Below, in pieces: positions 1 through 14,420 of a stretch of DNA of 64,000 nt. The DNA lies in contig RQOL01000517.1 of assembly GCA_013076295.1 (NCBI GenBank), forward strand, positions 186,001 to 250,000. The letters are read 5' to 3'. Under the pieces are notes generated by a model. The model did not search any database. It had not been told where the DNA came from and saw nothing but the letters and a program-made list of their open reading frames with translations. The position numbers and the translations under genes are program-made. The DNA is from Sanderia malayensis (lineage: Eukaryota > Cnidaria > Scyphozoa > Semaeostomeae > Pelagiidae). How positions within the stretch are numbered: the stretch's first letter is position 1; each line of letters starts with the position of its first letter.

Positions 1-1120
1 CCCCACAATTTACACATGAATCCACGCAAAAACGGTAAAAAGAGATAAAAAAGATAATATTCATTCCCACAATTTGCACTAATGAAAAGAAACATTCATT
101 CCCACAATTTGCAGTAATGAAAAATAACCTTCATCCCAACAATTTACACACGAATCAACGTAGGAACAGCTAAAACTAAACAATAATAGAGGATTCATTC
201 CCGCAATTTGCAGTAATGAAAAATAACCTTCATCCCCACAATTTACACATGAATCCACGCAAAAACGGGAAAAACAGATAAAAAAGATAATATTCATTCC
301 CACAATTTACACTAATGAAAAATAACCTTCATTCCCACAATTTACACTAATGAAAGGTGACATTCATTTCCACAATTTAGACTTTTGAGAAATGACATTG
401 ATTCCCACAATTTACACATTATTCCACATAAAAAGAGCTAAAAAGTATATAGCATTCTTTCCCACAATTTACACTCATGAAAAGTAACCATGGTTCACAT
501 AAATGACAGTAATGAAAAAAAATTCCTTCCCACAATTTACACACGAATCAACGTATAAACAGCTAAAACTAAAGAATAATAGAGGATTGATTCCCGCAAT
601 TTGCAGTAATGAAAAATAACCTTCATCCCCATAATTTACACATGAATCAACGGAAAAACGGTAAAAAGAGATAAAAAAGATAATATTCATTCCCACAATT
701 TGCACTAATGAAAAGAAACATTCATTCCCACAATTTGCAGTAATGAAAAATAACCTTCATCCCAACAATTTATACACGAAGCAACGTAAGAACAGCTAAA
801 ACTAATCAATAATAGAGGATTCATTCCCGCAATTTGCAGTAATGAAAAACAACCTTCATCCCCACAATTTACACATGAATCCACGCAAAAACGGTAAAAA
901 CAGATAAAAAGATAATATTCATTCCCACAATTTGCACTAATGAAAAGAAACATCCATTCCCACAAGTTGCAGTGATGAAAAATAACCTTCATCCCCAAAA
1001 TTTACACATGAATCCACGTAAGAACGGGAAAAACGGATACAAAAGATAATATTCATTCCCACAATTTACACTATGAAAAATAACCTTCATTCCCACAATT
1101 TACACTAATGAAAGGTGACA
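1..1120. repeat. Satellite block A, first copy
   Basis: This block recurs nearly base for base at 8138 onward (offset 8137, alignable to about 1440/9578) and at 10509 onward (offset 10508, to about 1120/11630). Differences are scattered single bases and small indels. Inside the block, modules carrying the marker CACTCATGAAAAG occur at 472 and again at 1230, a local period of about 758 bp. The window begins within an L2 module, so the true left edge is not visible. No gene is present. Confidence 0.85.
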
Positions 1121-2800
1121 TTCATTTCCACAATTTAGACTTTTGAGAAATGACATTGATTCCCACAATTTACACATTATTCCACATAAAAAGAGCTAAA
1201 AAGTATATAGCATTCTTTCCCACAATTTACACTCATGAAAAGTAACCATGGTTCACATAAATGACAGTAATGAAAAAAAATTCCTTCCCACAATTTACAC
1301 ACGAATCAATGTATAAACAGCTAAAACTAAACAATAATAGAGGATTGATTCCCGCAATTTGCAGTAATGATAAATAACCTTCATCCCCATAATTTACACA
1401 TGAATCAACGGAAAAGCGGTAAAAAGAGATAAAAAGATAATATTCACTCCCACAATTTACAGTAATAAAAATAAGATTAATCACACAATTTGCACATGAA
1501 TCCACGCAAAAACTGCAAAAACAGATAAAGAAGATAATTTTCATTCAAACAATTTACACTAATGAAAAGTGACATTCATTCCCACAATTTAGACTGATGA
1601 AAGTTGACATTGATTGCCACAACTTACACACGAATCAACATAAATACACTTAAAACTAATCAAAATTTAAAGTTCATTCCCACAATGTACACTAATGAAT
1701 AGTAACCATGATTGACATAAATTACAGTAATGAAAAAAATTCCTTCCCGCAATTTACACACGAATCAACGTAAGAACAGCTAAACTAAACAATAATAAAA
1801 GATTCATTCCCACAATTTGCACTAATGAAAAGAACCATTCATTCCCACAACTTGCAGTAATGAAAAATAACCTTCTTCCCCACAATTTACACATGAATCC
1901 ACGCAAAAACGGTAAAAACAGACAAAGAAGATATTATTCATTCCCACAATTTACACTAATGAAACGTGACATTCATTCCCACAATTTACACTAATGAATG
2001 GTGACATTCATTCCCACAATGTAGACTGTTGAGAAGTGACATTGATTCCCACAATTTACACATTATTCCACGTAAAAAGAGCTAAAAAGTATATAGCATT
2101 CTTTCCGACAATTTCCACTAATGAAAAGTAACCATGATTCACATAAATTACAGTAATGAAAAAATTTCCATCATGCAATTTGCACACGAATCAACGTAAG
2201 AAAAGCTAAAACTAATCAATAATAGAGCATTCATTCCCACCATTTACACTAATGACAAGTGACATTCATTCCCACAATTTTGACTGATGAAAGTTGACAT
2301 TGATTCCCACAATTTACAGTAATGAAAAATAACATTCAGTCTCACAATTTTCACATGAATCCACGCAAAAACGGCAAAAACAAGTAAAAAAAAAACATTC
2401 AATCCCACAATTTGCACTAATGAAAAGTGACATTCATTCCCACAATCTAGACTGATGAAAGTTAACATTCATTCCCACAACTTACACACGAATCAACATA
2501 AATACACCTAAAACTAATAAACTTTGAAAGTTCATTCCCACAATTTGCACTAATGAAAAGAAGCATTCATTCCCACAAATTACAGTAATAAAAAAAATTC
2601 ATTCCCACAATTTCCACACAAATCAATGCTAAAAACAGCTAACGCTAATCAATAATAGAGCATTCATTCCCACAATTTGGAGTTATGAAAAATAACCTTC
2701 ATTCCCACAACTTACACATGAATCCACGCAAAGACGGTAAAAACAGATAAAGAAGATAATATTCATTCCCACAATTTACACTAATGAAAAGTGACATTCA
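1120..2800. repeat. Satellite segment absent from the 10.5-kb copy
   Basis: In the copy at 10509-13800, sequence equivalent to about 1-1120 is joined directly to sequence equivalent to about 2800-4970. This stretch of 1676 bp (10508 minus 8832) is therefore missing there. Part of it, about 1130-1910, has its own near-identical relative at about 9760-10540 (offset 8631). It is made of ordinary S, M and L modules. Nothing gene-like is seen. Confidence 0.75.
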
Positions 2801-4970
2801 TTTCCACAGTTTCGACTGATCAAGGGTGACATTCATTCCCACAATTTAGACAGTTGAAAAGTGACATTGATTACCACAATTTACACATTATTCCACGTAA
2901 TAACAGCTAAAAAGTATATAGCATTCTTTCCCACAATTTCCACTAATGAAAAGTAACCATGATTCAGATAAATGATAGTAATGAAAAAAAATTCCTTCCC
3001 ACAATTTCCACATGAATCAACGTGAGAACAGCTAAAACTAAACAATAATAGAGGATTCATTCCCGCAATTTGCAGTAATGAAAAATAACCTTCATCCCCA
3101 CAATTTACACATGAATCCACGCAAAAACGGTAAACACAAAAGAAAAAAGATAATATTCATTCCCACAATTTACACTAATGAAAAGTGACATTCATTCCCA
3201 CAAATTAGACTGATGAAAGTTGACATTGATTTTCACAACTTACACACTAATCAACATAAATATACTTAAAACTAATAAAAATTTAAAGTTCATTCCCGAA
3301 ATTTACACTAATGAATAGTAACCATGATTGACATAAATTACAGTAATGAAAAAAATTCCTTCCCCCAATTTACACATGAATCTACCGTAAGAACAGCTAA
3401 AACTAATCAATAATAGAGCATTCATTCCCACAATTTGCAGTAATGAAAAATAAATTTCATCCCCACAATTTACACATGAATCCACGCAAAAACGGTAAAA
3501 AGAGATAAAAAAGGAAATATTCATTCCCACAATTTACACTAATGAAAAGTGACATTCATTCCCACAATTTAGACTGATGAAAGGTGACATTCATTCCCAC
3601 AATGTAGACTGTTGAGAAGTGACATTGATCCCCACAATTTACACATTATTCCACGGAAAAAAAGCTAAAAAGTATATAGCATTCTTTCCGACAATTTCCA
3701 CTAATGAAAAGTAACCATGATTCACATAAATTACAGTAATGAAAAAAAATTCTTTCTCACAATTCACACACGAATCAACGTAGGAACAGCTAAAACTAAA
3801 CAATAATAGAGGATTCATTCCCGCAATTTGCAGTAATGAAAAATAACCTTCATCCCCACAATTTACACATGAATCCATGCAAAGACGGTAAAAAGAGATA
3901 AAGAAGATAATATTCATTCCCACAATTTACACTAATGAAAGGTGACATTCATGAAAAAAAATTCATTCTGACAATTTACACACGAATCCACGCAAAAACG
4001 GCAAAAACAGATAAAAAAGATAATATTCATTCCCACCATTTACACTAATGACAAGTGACATTCATTCCCACAATTTTGACTGATGAAAGTTGACATTGAT
4101 TCCCACAATTTACAGTAATGAAAAATAACATTCAGTCTCACAATTTACACATGAATCCACGCAAAAACAGCAAAAACAAGTAAAAAAAAACATTCAATCC
4201 CAGAATTTGCACTAATGAAATGTGACATTCATTCCCACAATTTACACATGAATCCACGCAAAAACGGTAAAAAGAGATAAACAAGATCATATTCATTCCC
4301 ACAATTTACACTAATGAAAAGTGACATTCATTCCCACAGTTTCGACTGATCAAGGGTGACATTCATTCCCACAATTTAGACAGTTGAAAAGTGACATTGA
4401 TTCCCACAATTTACACATTATTCCACCTAAAAAGAGCTAAAAAGTATATAGCATTCTTTCCGACAATTTCCACTAATGAAAAGTAACCATGATTCACATA
4501 AATTACAGTAATGAAAAAAAATTCCTTCCCACAATTTACACGCGAATCAACGTAAGAACAGCTAAAACTAAACAATAATAGAGGATTCATTCCCACAATT
4601 TGCACCAATGAAAGTGACATTCATTCCCACAATCTAGACTGATGAAAGTTGACATTGATTCCCACAATTTACAGTAATGAAAAATAACATTCAGTCTCAC
4701 AATTTACGCATGAATCCACGCAAAAACAGCAAAAACAAGTAAAAAAAAACATTCAATCCCACAATTTGCACTAATGAAAAGTGACATTCATTCCCACAAT
4801 TTACACATGAATCCACGCAAAAACGGTAAAAAGAGATAAACAAGATCATATTCATTCCCGCAATTTACACTAATGAAAAGTGACATTCATTCCCACAATT
4901 TAGACTAATTAAAGTTGACATTGATTGCCACACTTTAGGCTGATGAAAGTTGACATTGATTGCCACAATT
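2800..4970. repeat. Satellite block C, first copy (offset 8832)
   Basis: The block is repeated at about 11635-13800 with a constant offset of 8832 bp. Shared private markers are GTTTCGACTGATCAAGGGTG, the CATTATTCCACGGAAAAA module and a small deletion near 3948/12780. Similarity ends at about 4970/13800. There the first copy continues with a CACATTATTCC (M) module and the second with a CACACGAATCAAC (L) module. No coding sequence is supported. Confidence 0.85.
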
Positions 4971-7900
4971 TACACATTATTCCACATAAAAAGAGCTAAA
5001 AAGTATATAGCATTCTTTCCCACAATTTACACTCATGAAAAGTAACCATGGTTCACATAAATGACAGTAATGAAAAAAAATTCCTTCCCACAATTTACAC
5101 ACGAATCAACGTATAAACAGCTAAAACTAAACAATAATAGAGGATTCATTCCCGCAATTTGCAGTAATGATAAATAACCTTCATCCCCATAATTTACACA
5201 TGAATCAACGGCAAAACGGTAAAAAGAGATAAAAAAGATAATATTCATTCCCATAATTTGCAGTAATGAAAAATAACCTTCGTCCCCACAATTTACACAC
5301 GAATCAACGTAGGAAAACCTAAAACTAAACAATAATAGGGGATTCATTCCCGCAATTTGCAGTAATGAAAGGTGACATTCATTCCCACAATTTACACATG
5401 AACCCACGCAAAAACGGTAAAAACAGATAAAAAAGATTATATTCATTCCCACAATTTAGACTAATTAAAGTTGACATTGATTGCCACAACTTACACACGG
5501 ATCAACATAAACACACCTAAAACTAATAAAAATTTAAAGTTCATTCCCACAATTTACACTAATGAAAAGTAACCATGATTCACATAAATTACAGTAATGA
5601 AAAAAAATTCCTTCATGCAATTTACACACGAATCAACGTCAGAGCAGCTAAAACTAATCAATAATAGAGCATTCCTTCCCAGAATTTGCAGTAATGAAAA
5701 ATAACCTTCATCCCCACAATTTACACATGGATCCACGCAAAAACGGTAAAAAAAGATAACAAAGATAATATTCATTCCCACAATTTACACTAATGAAAAG
5801 TGACATTCATTCCCACAATTTAGACTGATGAAAGTTGACATTGATTCCCACAATTTACACATTGTTCCACGTAAAAAGAGCTAAAAAAATATGGCATTCT
5901 TTCCCACAAATTACACTAATGAACAGTAACATTGATTTCCACACATTACAGTAATGAAAAAAAATTCATTCCCACAATTTACACACGAATCCAAGCAAAA
6001 ACGGCAAAAACAGATAAAAAAGATAATATTCATTCCCACAATTGAAACTAATGAAAAGTGACATTCATTCCCGCAATTTGCAGTAATGAAAAATAACCTT
6101 CATCCCCACAATTTACACATGAATCCACGCAAAAACGGTAAAAACAGATAAAAAGATAATATTCATTCCCACAATTTGCACTAATGAAAAACAAGCTTCA
6201 TTCCCACAATTTACACTAATGAAACGTGACATTCATTCCCACAATTTAGACTGTTGAGAAATGACATTGATTCCCACAATTTGCACATTATTCCACGTAA
6301 AAAGAGCTAAAGAGTATATAGCATTCTTTCCCACAATTTACACTAATGAAAAGTAACCATGATTCACATAAATGACAGTAATGAAAAAAAATTCATTCCC
6401 ACAATTTATACACGAAGCAACGTAAGAACAGCTAAAACTAATCAATAATAGAGGATTCATTCCCGCAATTTGCAGTAATGAAAAACAACCTTCATCCCCA
6501 CAATTTACACATGAATCCACGCAAAAACGGTAAAAACAGATAAAAAGATAATATTCATTCCCACAATTTGCACTAATGAAAAGAAACATCCATTCCCACA
6601 ATTTGCAGTGATGAAAAATAACCTTCATCCCCAAAATTTACACATGAATCCACGTAAGAACGGGAAAAACGGATAAAAAAGATAATATTCATTCCCACAA
6701 TTTACACTATGAAAAATAACCTTCATTCCCGCAATTTACACTAATGAAAGGTGACATTCATTTCCACAATTTAGACTTTTGAGAAATGACATTGATTCCC
6801 ACAATTTACACATTATTCCACATAAAAAGAGCTAAAAAGTATATAGCATTCTTTCCCACAATTTACACTCATGAAAAGTAACCATGGTTCACATAAATGA
6901 CAGTAATGAAAAAAAATTCCTTCCCACAATTTACATACGAATCAACGTATAAACAGCTAAAACTAAACAATAATAGAGGATTGATTCCCGCAATTTGCAG
7001 TAATGATAAATAACCTTCATCCCCATAATTTACACATGAATCAACGGAAAAAACGGTAAAAAGAGATAAAAAGATAATATTCATTCCCACAATTTGCACT
7101 AATGAAAAGAAACATTCATTCCCGCAATTTGCAGTAATGAAAAATAACCTTCATCCCCACAATTTACACATGAATCCACGCAAAAACGGTAAAAACAGAT
7201 AAAAAGATAATATTCATTCCCACAATTTGCACTAATGAAAAGAAACATCCATTCCCACAATTTGCAGTGATGAAAAATAACCTTCATCCCCAAAATTTAC
7301 ACATGAATCCACGTAAGAACGGGAAAAACGGATAAAAAAGATAATATTCATTCCCACAATTTACAATAATGAAAAATAACCTTCATTCCCACAATTTACA
7401 CTAATGAAAGTTGACATTCATTTCCACAATTTAGACTTTTGAGAAATGACGTTGATTCCCACAATTTACACATTATTCCACATAAAAAGAGCTAAAAAGT
7501 ATATAGCATTCTTTCCCACAATTTATACTCATGAAAAGTAACCATGGTTCACATAAATGACAGTAATGAAAAAAAATTCCTTCCCACAATTTACACACGA
7601 ATCAACGTATAAACAGCTAAAACTAAACAATAATAGAGGATTGATTGCCGCAATTTGCAGTAATGATAAATAACCTTCATCCCCTTAATTTACACATGAA
7701 TCAACGGCAAAACGGTAAAAAGAGATAAAAAAGATAATATTCATTCCCATAATTTGCAGTAATGAAAAATAACCTTCGTCCCCACAATTTACACACGAAT
7801 CAACGTAGGAAAAGCTAAAACTAAACAATAATAGAGGATTCATTCCCGCAATTTGCAGTAATGAAAGGTGACATTCATTCCCACAATTTAGACTTTTGAG

Positions 7901-8137
7901 AAATGACATTGATTCCCACAATTTACACATTATTCGACATAAAAAGAGCTAAAAAGTATATAGCATTCTTTCCCACAATTTACACTCATGAAAAGTAACC
8001 ATGATTCACATAAATGACAGTAATGAAAAAGAATTCCTTCCCACAATTTACACACGAATCAACGTATAAACAGCTAAAACTAAAGAATAATAGAGGATTG
8101 ATTCCCGCAATTTGCAGTAATGAAAAATAACCTTCAT
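4970..8137. repeat. Mosaic satellite segment with block-A-like units
   Basis: The segment consists of modules closely related to block A but in shuffled order. The marker CACTCATGAAAAG occurs at 5030, 6866, 7526 (as TACTC) and 7983, with irregular spacings of 1836, 660 and 457 bp. No single clean HOR period holds. The longest open frame of the window (139 residues, minus strand, 5033-5452) lies here and is a repeat artefact. Confidence 0.7.
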
Positions 8138-10508
8138 CCCCATAATTTACACATGAATCAACGGAAAAACGGTAAAAAGAGATAAAAAAGATAATATTCA
8201 TTCCCACAATTTGCACTAATGAAAAGAAACATTCATTCCCACAATTTGCAGTAATGAAAAATAACCTTCATCCCAACAATTTACACACGAATCAACGTAG
8301 GAACAGCTAAAACTAAACAATAATAGAGGATTCATTCCCGCAATTTGCAGTAATGAAAAATAACCTTCATCCCCACAATTTACACATGAATCCACGCAAA
8401 AACGGGAAAAACAGATAAAAAAGATAATATTCATTCCCACAATTTACACTAATGAAAAATAACCTTCATTCCCACAATTTACACTAATGAAAGGTGACAT
8501 TCATTTCCACAATTTAGACTTTTGAGAAATGACATTGATTCCCACAATTTACACATTATTCCACATAAAAAGAGCTAAAAAGTATATAGCATTCTTTCCC
8601 ACAATTTACACTCATGAAAAGTAACCATGGTTCACATAAATGACAGTAATGAAAAAAAATTCCTTCCCACAATTTACACACGAATCAACGTATAAACAGC
8701 TAAAACTAAAGAATAATAGAGGATTGATTCCCGCAATTTGCAGTAATGAAAAATAACCTTCATCCCCATAATTTACACATGAATCAACGGAAAAAACGGT
8801 AAAAAGAGATAAAAAAGATAATATTCATTCCCAAAATTTGCACTAATGAAAAGAAACATTCATTCCCACAATTTGCAGTAATGAAAAATAACCTTCATCC
8901 CAACAATTTATACACGAAGCAACGTAAGAACAGCTAAAACTAATCAATAATAGAGGATTCATTCCCGCAATTTGCAGTAATGAAAAACAACCTTCATCCC
9001 CACAATTTACACATGAATCCACGCAAAAACGGTAAAAACAGATAAAAAAATAATATTCATTCCCACAATTTGCACTAATGAAAAGAAACATCCATTCCCA
9101 CAATTTGCAGTGATGAAAAATAACCTTCATCCCCAAAATTTACACATGAATCCACGTAAGAACGGGAAAAAACGGATACAAAAGATAATATTCATTCCCA
9201 CAATTTACACTATGAAAAATAACCTTCATTCCCACAATTTACACTAATGAAAGGTGACATTCATTTCCACAATTTAGACTTTTGAGAAATGACATTGATT
9301 CCCACAATTTACACATTATTCCACATAAAAAGAGCTAAAAAGTATATAGCATTCTTTCCCACAATTTACACTCATGAAAAGTAACCATGGTTCACATAAA
9401 TGACAGTAATGAAAAAAAAATTCCTTCCCACAATTTACACACGAATCAATGTACAAACAGCTAAAACTAAACAATAATAGAGGATTGATTCCCGCAATTT
9501 GCAGTAATGATAAATAACCTTCATCCCCATAATTTACACATGAATCAACGGAAAAACGGTAAAAAGAGATAAAAAGATAATATTCATTCCCACAATTTGC
9601 ACTAATGAAAAGAAACATTCATTCCCATAATTTGCAGTAATGAAAAATAACCTTCGTCCCCACAATTTACACACGAATCAACGTAGGAAAAGCTAAAACT
9701 AAACAATAATAGAGGATTCATTCCCGCAATTTGCAGTAAAGAAAGGTGACATTCATTCCCACAATTTAGACTTTTGAGAAATGACATTGATTCCCACAAT
9801 TTACACATTATTCCACATAAAAAGAGCTAAAAAGTATATAGCATTCTTTCCCACAATTTACACTCATGAAAAGTAACCATGGTTCACATAAATGACAGTA
9901 ATGAAAAAAAATTCCTTCCCACAATTTACACACGAATCAACGTATAAACAGCTAAAACTAAACAATAATAGAGGATTGATTCCCGCAATTTGCAGTAATG
10001 ATAAATAACCTTCATCCCCATAATTTACACATGAATCAACGGAAAAGCAGTAAAAAGAGATAAAAAGATAATATTCACTCCCACAATTTACAGTAATAAA
10101 AATAAGATTAATCACACAATTTGCACATGAATCCACGCAAAAACTGCAAAAACAGATAAAGAAGATAATTTTCATTCAAACAATTTACACTAATGAAAAG
10201 TGACATTCATTCCCACAATTTAGACTGATGAAAGTTGACATTGATTGCCACAACTTACACACGAATCAACATAAATACACTTAAAACTAATAAAAATTTA
10301 AAGTTCATTCCCACAATGTACACTAATGAATAGTAACCATGATTGACATAAATTACAGTAATGAAAAAAATTCCTTCCCGCAATTTACACACGAATCAAC
10401 GTAAGAACAGCTAAACTAAACAATAATAAAAGATTCATTCCCACAATTTGCACTAATGAAAAGAACCATTCATTCCCACAACTTGCAGTAATGAAAAATA
10501 ACCTTCTT
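8138..10508. repeat. Satellite block A, second copy (2371-bp unit)
   Basis: From 8138 the sequence follows 1-1440 (offset 8137). Then 9600-9800 follows about 7685-7900, and about 9760-10508 follows 1130-1880 (offset 8631). At 10509 block A starts again, so 8138-10508 behaves as one 2371-bp unit. It contains modules only. Confidence 0.8.
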
Positions 10509-13500
10509 CCCCACAATTTACACATGAATCCACGCAAAAACGGTAAAAAGAGATAAAAAAGATAATATTCATTCCCACAATTTGCACTAATGAAAAGAAA
10601 CATTCATTCCCACAATTTGCAGTAATGAAAAATAACCTTCATCCCAACAATTTACACACGAATCAACGTAGGAACAGCTAAAACTAAACAATAATAGAGG
10701 ATTCATTCCCGCAATTTGCAGTAATGAAAAATAACCTTCATCCCCACAATTTACACATGAATCCACGCAAAAACGGGAAAAACAGATAAAAAAGATAATA
10801 TTCATTCCCACAATTTACACTAATGAAAAATAACCTTCATTCCCACAATTTACACTAATGAAAGGTGACATTCATTTCCACAATTTAGACTTTTGAGAAA
10901 TGACATTGATTCCCACAATTTACACATTATTCCACATAAAAAGAGCTAAAAAGTATATAGCATTCTTTCCCACAATTTACACTCATGAAAAGTAACCATG
11001 GTTCACATAAATGACAGTAATGAAAAAAAATTCCTTCCCACAATTTACACACGAATCAACGTATAAACAGCTAAAACTAAAGAATAATAGAGGATTGATT
11101 CCCGCAATTTGCAGTAATGAAAAATAACCTTCATCCCCATAATTTACACATGAATCAACGGAAAAACGGTAAAAAGAGATAAAAAAGATAATATTCATTC
11201 CCACAATTTGCACTAATGAAAAGAAACATTCATTCCCACAATTTGCAGTAATGAAAAATAACCTTCATCCCAACAATTTATACACGAAGCAACGTAAGAA
11301 CCGCTAAAACTAATCAATAATAGAGGATTCATTCCCGCAATTTGCAGTAATGAAAAACAACCTTCATCCCCACAATTTACACATGAATCCACGCAAAAAC
11401 GGTAAAAACAGATAAAAAGATAATATTCATTCCCACAATTTGCACTAATGAAAAGAAACATCCATTCCCACAAGTTGCAGTGATGAAAAATAACCTTCAT
11501 CCCCAAAATTTACACATGAATCCACGTAAGAACGGGAAAAACGGATACAAAAGATAATATTCATTCCCACAATTTACACTATAAAAAATAACCTTCATTC
11601 CCACAATTTACACTAATGAAAGGTGACATTCATTTCCACAGTTTCGACTGATCAAGGGTGACATTCATTCCCACAATTTAGACAGTTGAAAAGTGACATT
11701 GATTCCCACAATTTACACATTATTCCACGTAATAACAGCTAAAAAGTATATAGCATTCTTTCCCACAATTTCCACTAATGAAAAGTAACCATGATTCAGA
11801 TAAATGATAGTAATGAAAAAAAATTCCTTCCCACAATTTCCACATGAATCAACGTGAGAACAGCTAAAACTAAACAATAATAGAGGATTCATTCCCGCAA
11901 TTTGCAGTAATGAAAAATAACCTTCATCCCCACAATTTACACATGAATCCACGCAAAAACGGTAAACACAAAAGAAAAAAGATAATATTCATTCCCACAA
12001 TTTACACTAATGAAAAGTGACATTCATTCCCACAAATTAGACTGATGAAAGTTGACATTGATTTTCACAACTTACACACTAATCAACATAAATATACTTA
12101 AAACTAATAAAAATTTAAAGTTCATTCCCGAAATTTACACTAATGAATAGTAACCATGATTGACATAAATTACAGTAATGAAAAAAATTCCTTCCCCCAA
12201 TTTACACATGAATCTACCGTAAGAACAGCTAAAACTAATCAATAATAGAGCATTCATTCCCACAATTTGCAGTAATGAAAAATAAATTTCATCCCCACAA
12301 TTTACACATGAATCCACGCAAAAACGGTAAAAAGAGATAAAAAAGGAAATATTCATTCCCACAATTTACACTAATGAAAAGTGACATTCATTCCCACAAT
12401 TTAGACTGATGAAAGGTGACATTCATTCCCACAATGTAGACTGTTGAGAAGTGACATTGATCCCCACAATTTACACATTATTCCACGGAAAAAAAGCTAA
12501 AAAGTATATAGCATTCTTTCCGACAATTTCCACTAATGAAAAGTAACCATGATTCACATAAATTACAGTAATGAAAAAAAATTCTTTCTCACAATTCACA
12601 CACGAATCAACGTAGGAACAGCTAAAACTAAACAATAATAGAGGATTCATTCCCGCAATTTGCAGTAATGAAAAATAACCTTCATCCCCACAATTTACAC
12701 ATGAATCCATGCAAAGACGGTAAAAAGAGATAAAGAAGATAATATTCATTCCCACAATTTACACTAATGAAAGGTGACATTCATGAAAAAAAATTCATTC
12801 TGACAATTTACACACGAATCCACGCAAAAACGGCAAAAACAGATAAAAAAGATAATATTCATTCCCACCATTTACACTAATGACAAGTGACATTCATTCC
12901 CACAATTTTGACTGATGAAAGTTGACATTGATTCCCACAATTTACAGTAATGAAAAATAACATTCAGTCTCACAATTTACACATGAATCCACGCAAAAAC
13001 AGCAAAAACAAGTAAAAAAAAACATTCAATCCCAGAATTTGCACTAATGAAAAGTGACATTCATTCCCACAATTTACACATGAATCCACGCAAAAACGGT
13101 AAAAAGAGATAAACAAGATCATATTCATTCCCACAATTTACACTAATGAAAAGTGACATTCATTCCCACAGTTTCGACTGATCAAGGGTGACATTCATTC
13201 CCACAATTTAGACAGTTGAAAAGTGACATTGATTCCCACAATTTACACATTATTCCACCTAAAAAGAGCTAAAAAGTATATAGCATTCTTTCCGACAATT
13301 TCCACTAATGAAAAGTAACCATGATTCACATAAATTACAGTAATGAAAAAAAATTCCTTCCCACAATTTACACGCGAATCAACGTAAGAACAGCTAAAAC
13401 TAAACAATAATAGAGGATTCATTCCCACAATTTGCACCAATGAAAGTGACATTCATTCCCACAATCTAGACTGATGAAAGTTGACATTGATTCCCACAAT

Positions 13501-13800
13501 TTACAGTAATGAAAAATAACATTCAGTCTCACAATTTACGCATGAATCCACGCAAAAACAGCAAAAACAAGTAAAAAAAAACATTCAATCCCACAATTTG
13601 CACTAATGAAAAGTGACATTCATTCCCACAATTTACACATGAATCCACGCAAAAACGGTAAAAAGAGATAAACAAGATCATATTCATTCCCGCAATTTAC
13701 ACTAATGAAAAGTGACATTCATTCCCACAATTTAGACTAATTAAAGTTGACATTGATTGCCACACTTTAGGCTGATGAAAGTTGACATTGATTGCCACAA
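10509..13800. repeat. Satellite block A joined to block C, second copy
   Basis: Positions 10509 to about 11630 match 1-1120. From about 11635 the match jumps to about 2803, recognised by GTTTCGACTGATCAAGGGTG. The join lies inside conserved module sequence. This is what unequal exchange between homologous modules would leave. No gene is present. Confidence 0.85.
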
Positions 13801-14420
13801 CTTACACACGAATCAACATAAAAACACTTAAAACTAATAAAAATTTAAAGTTCATTCCCACAATTTACACCAATGAATAGTAACCATGACTGACATAAAT
13901 TACAGTAATGAAAAAAAATTCCTTCCCACAATTTACAAACGAATCAACGTAAGAACAGCTAAAACTAAACAAAAATAGAGGATTCATTCCCGCAATTTGC
14001 AGTAATGACAAATAAATTTCATCCCCACAATTTACACATGAATCCACGCAAAAACGGTAAAAAGAGATAAAAAAGATAATATTCATTCCCACAATTTACA
14101 CTAATGAAAAGTGACATTCATTCCCACAATTTAGTCTGATGAAAGGTGACATTCATTCCCACAATTTAAACTTATGAGGAGTGACATTGATTTCCACAAT
14201 TTACACATTATTCCACCTAAAAAGAGCTAAAAAGTATATAGCATTCTTTCCGACAATTTCCACTAATGAAAAGTAACCATGATTCACATAAATTACAGTA
14301 ATGAAAAAAAATTCCTTCCCACAATTTACACACGAATCAACGTAAGAACAGCTAAAACTAAACAATAATAGAGGATTCATTCCCGCAATTTGCAGTAATG
14401 AAAAATAACCTTCTTCCCCA
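13800..14420. repeat. Satellite spacer between block C and the 807-bp HOR
   Basis: These are ordinary L, S and M modules in the order also seen elsewhere in the array, for example around 3250-3900. I found no special marker, no foreign insertion and no gene. Confidence 0.6.

Noticed and set aside
10379..10400. CENP-B box-like pairing of CCCG with CGAA (CCCGCAATTTACACACGAA)
   Set aside because: The two half-motifs are 11 bp apart where the CENP-B box needs 7, and the central required base is wrong.
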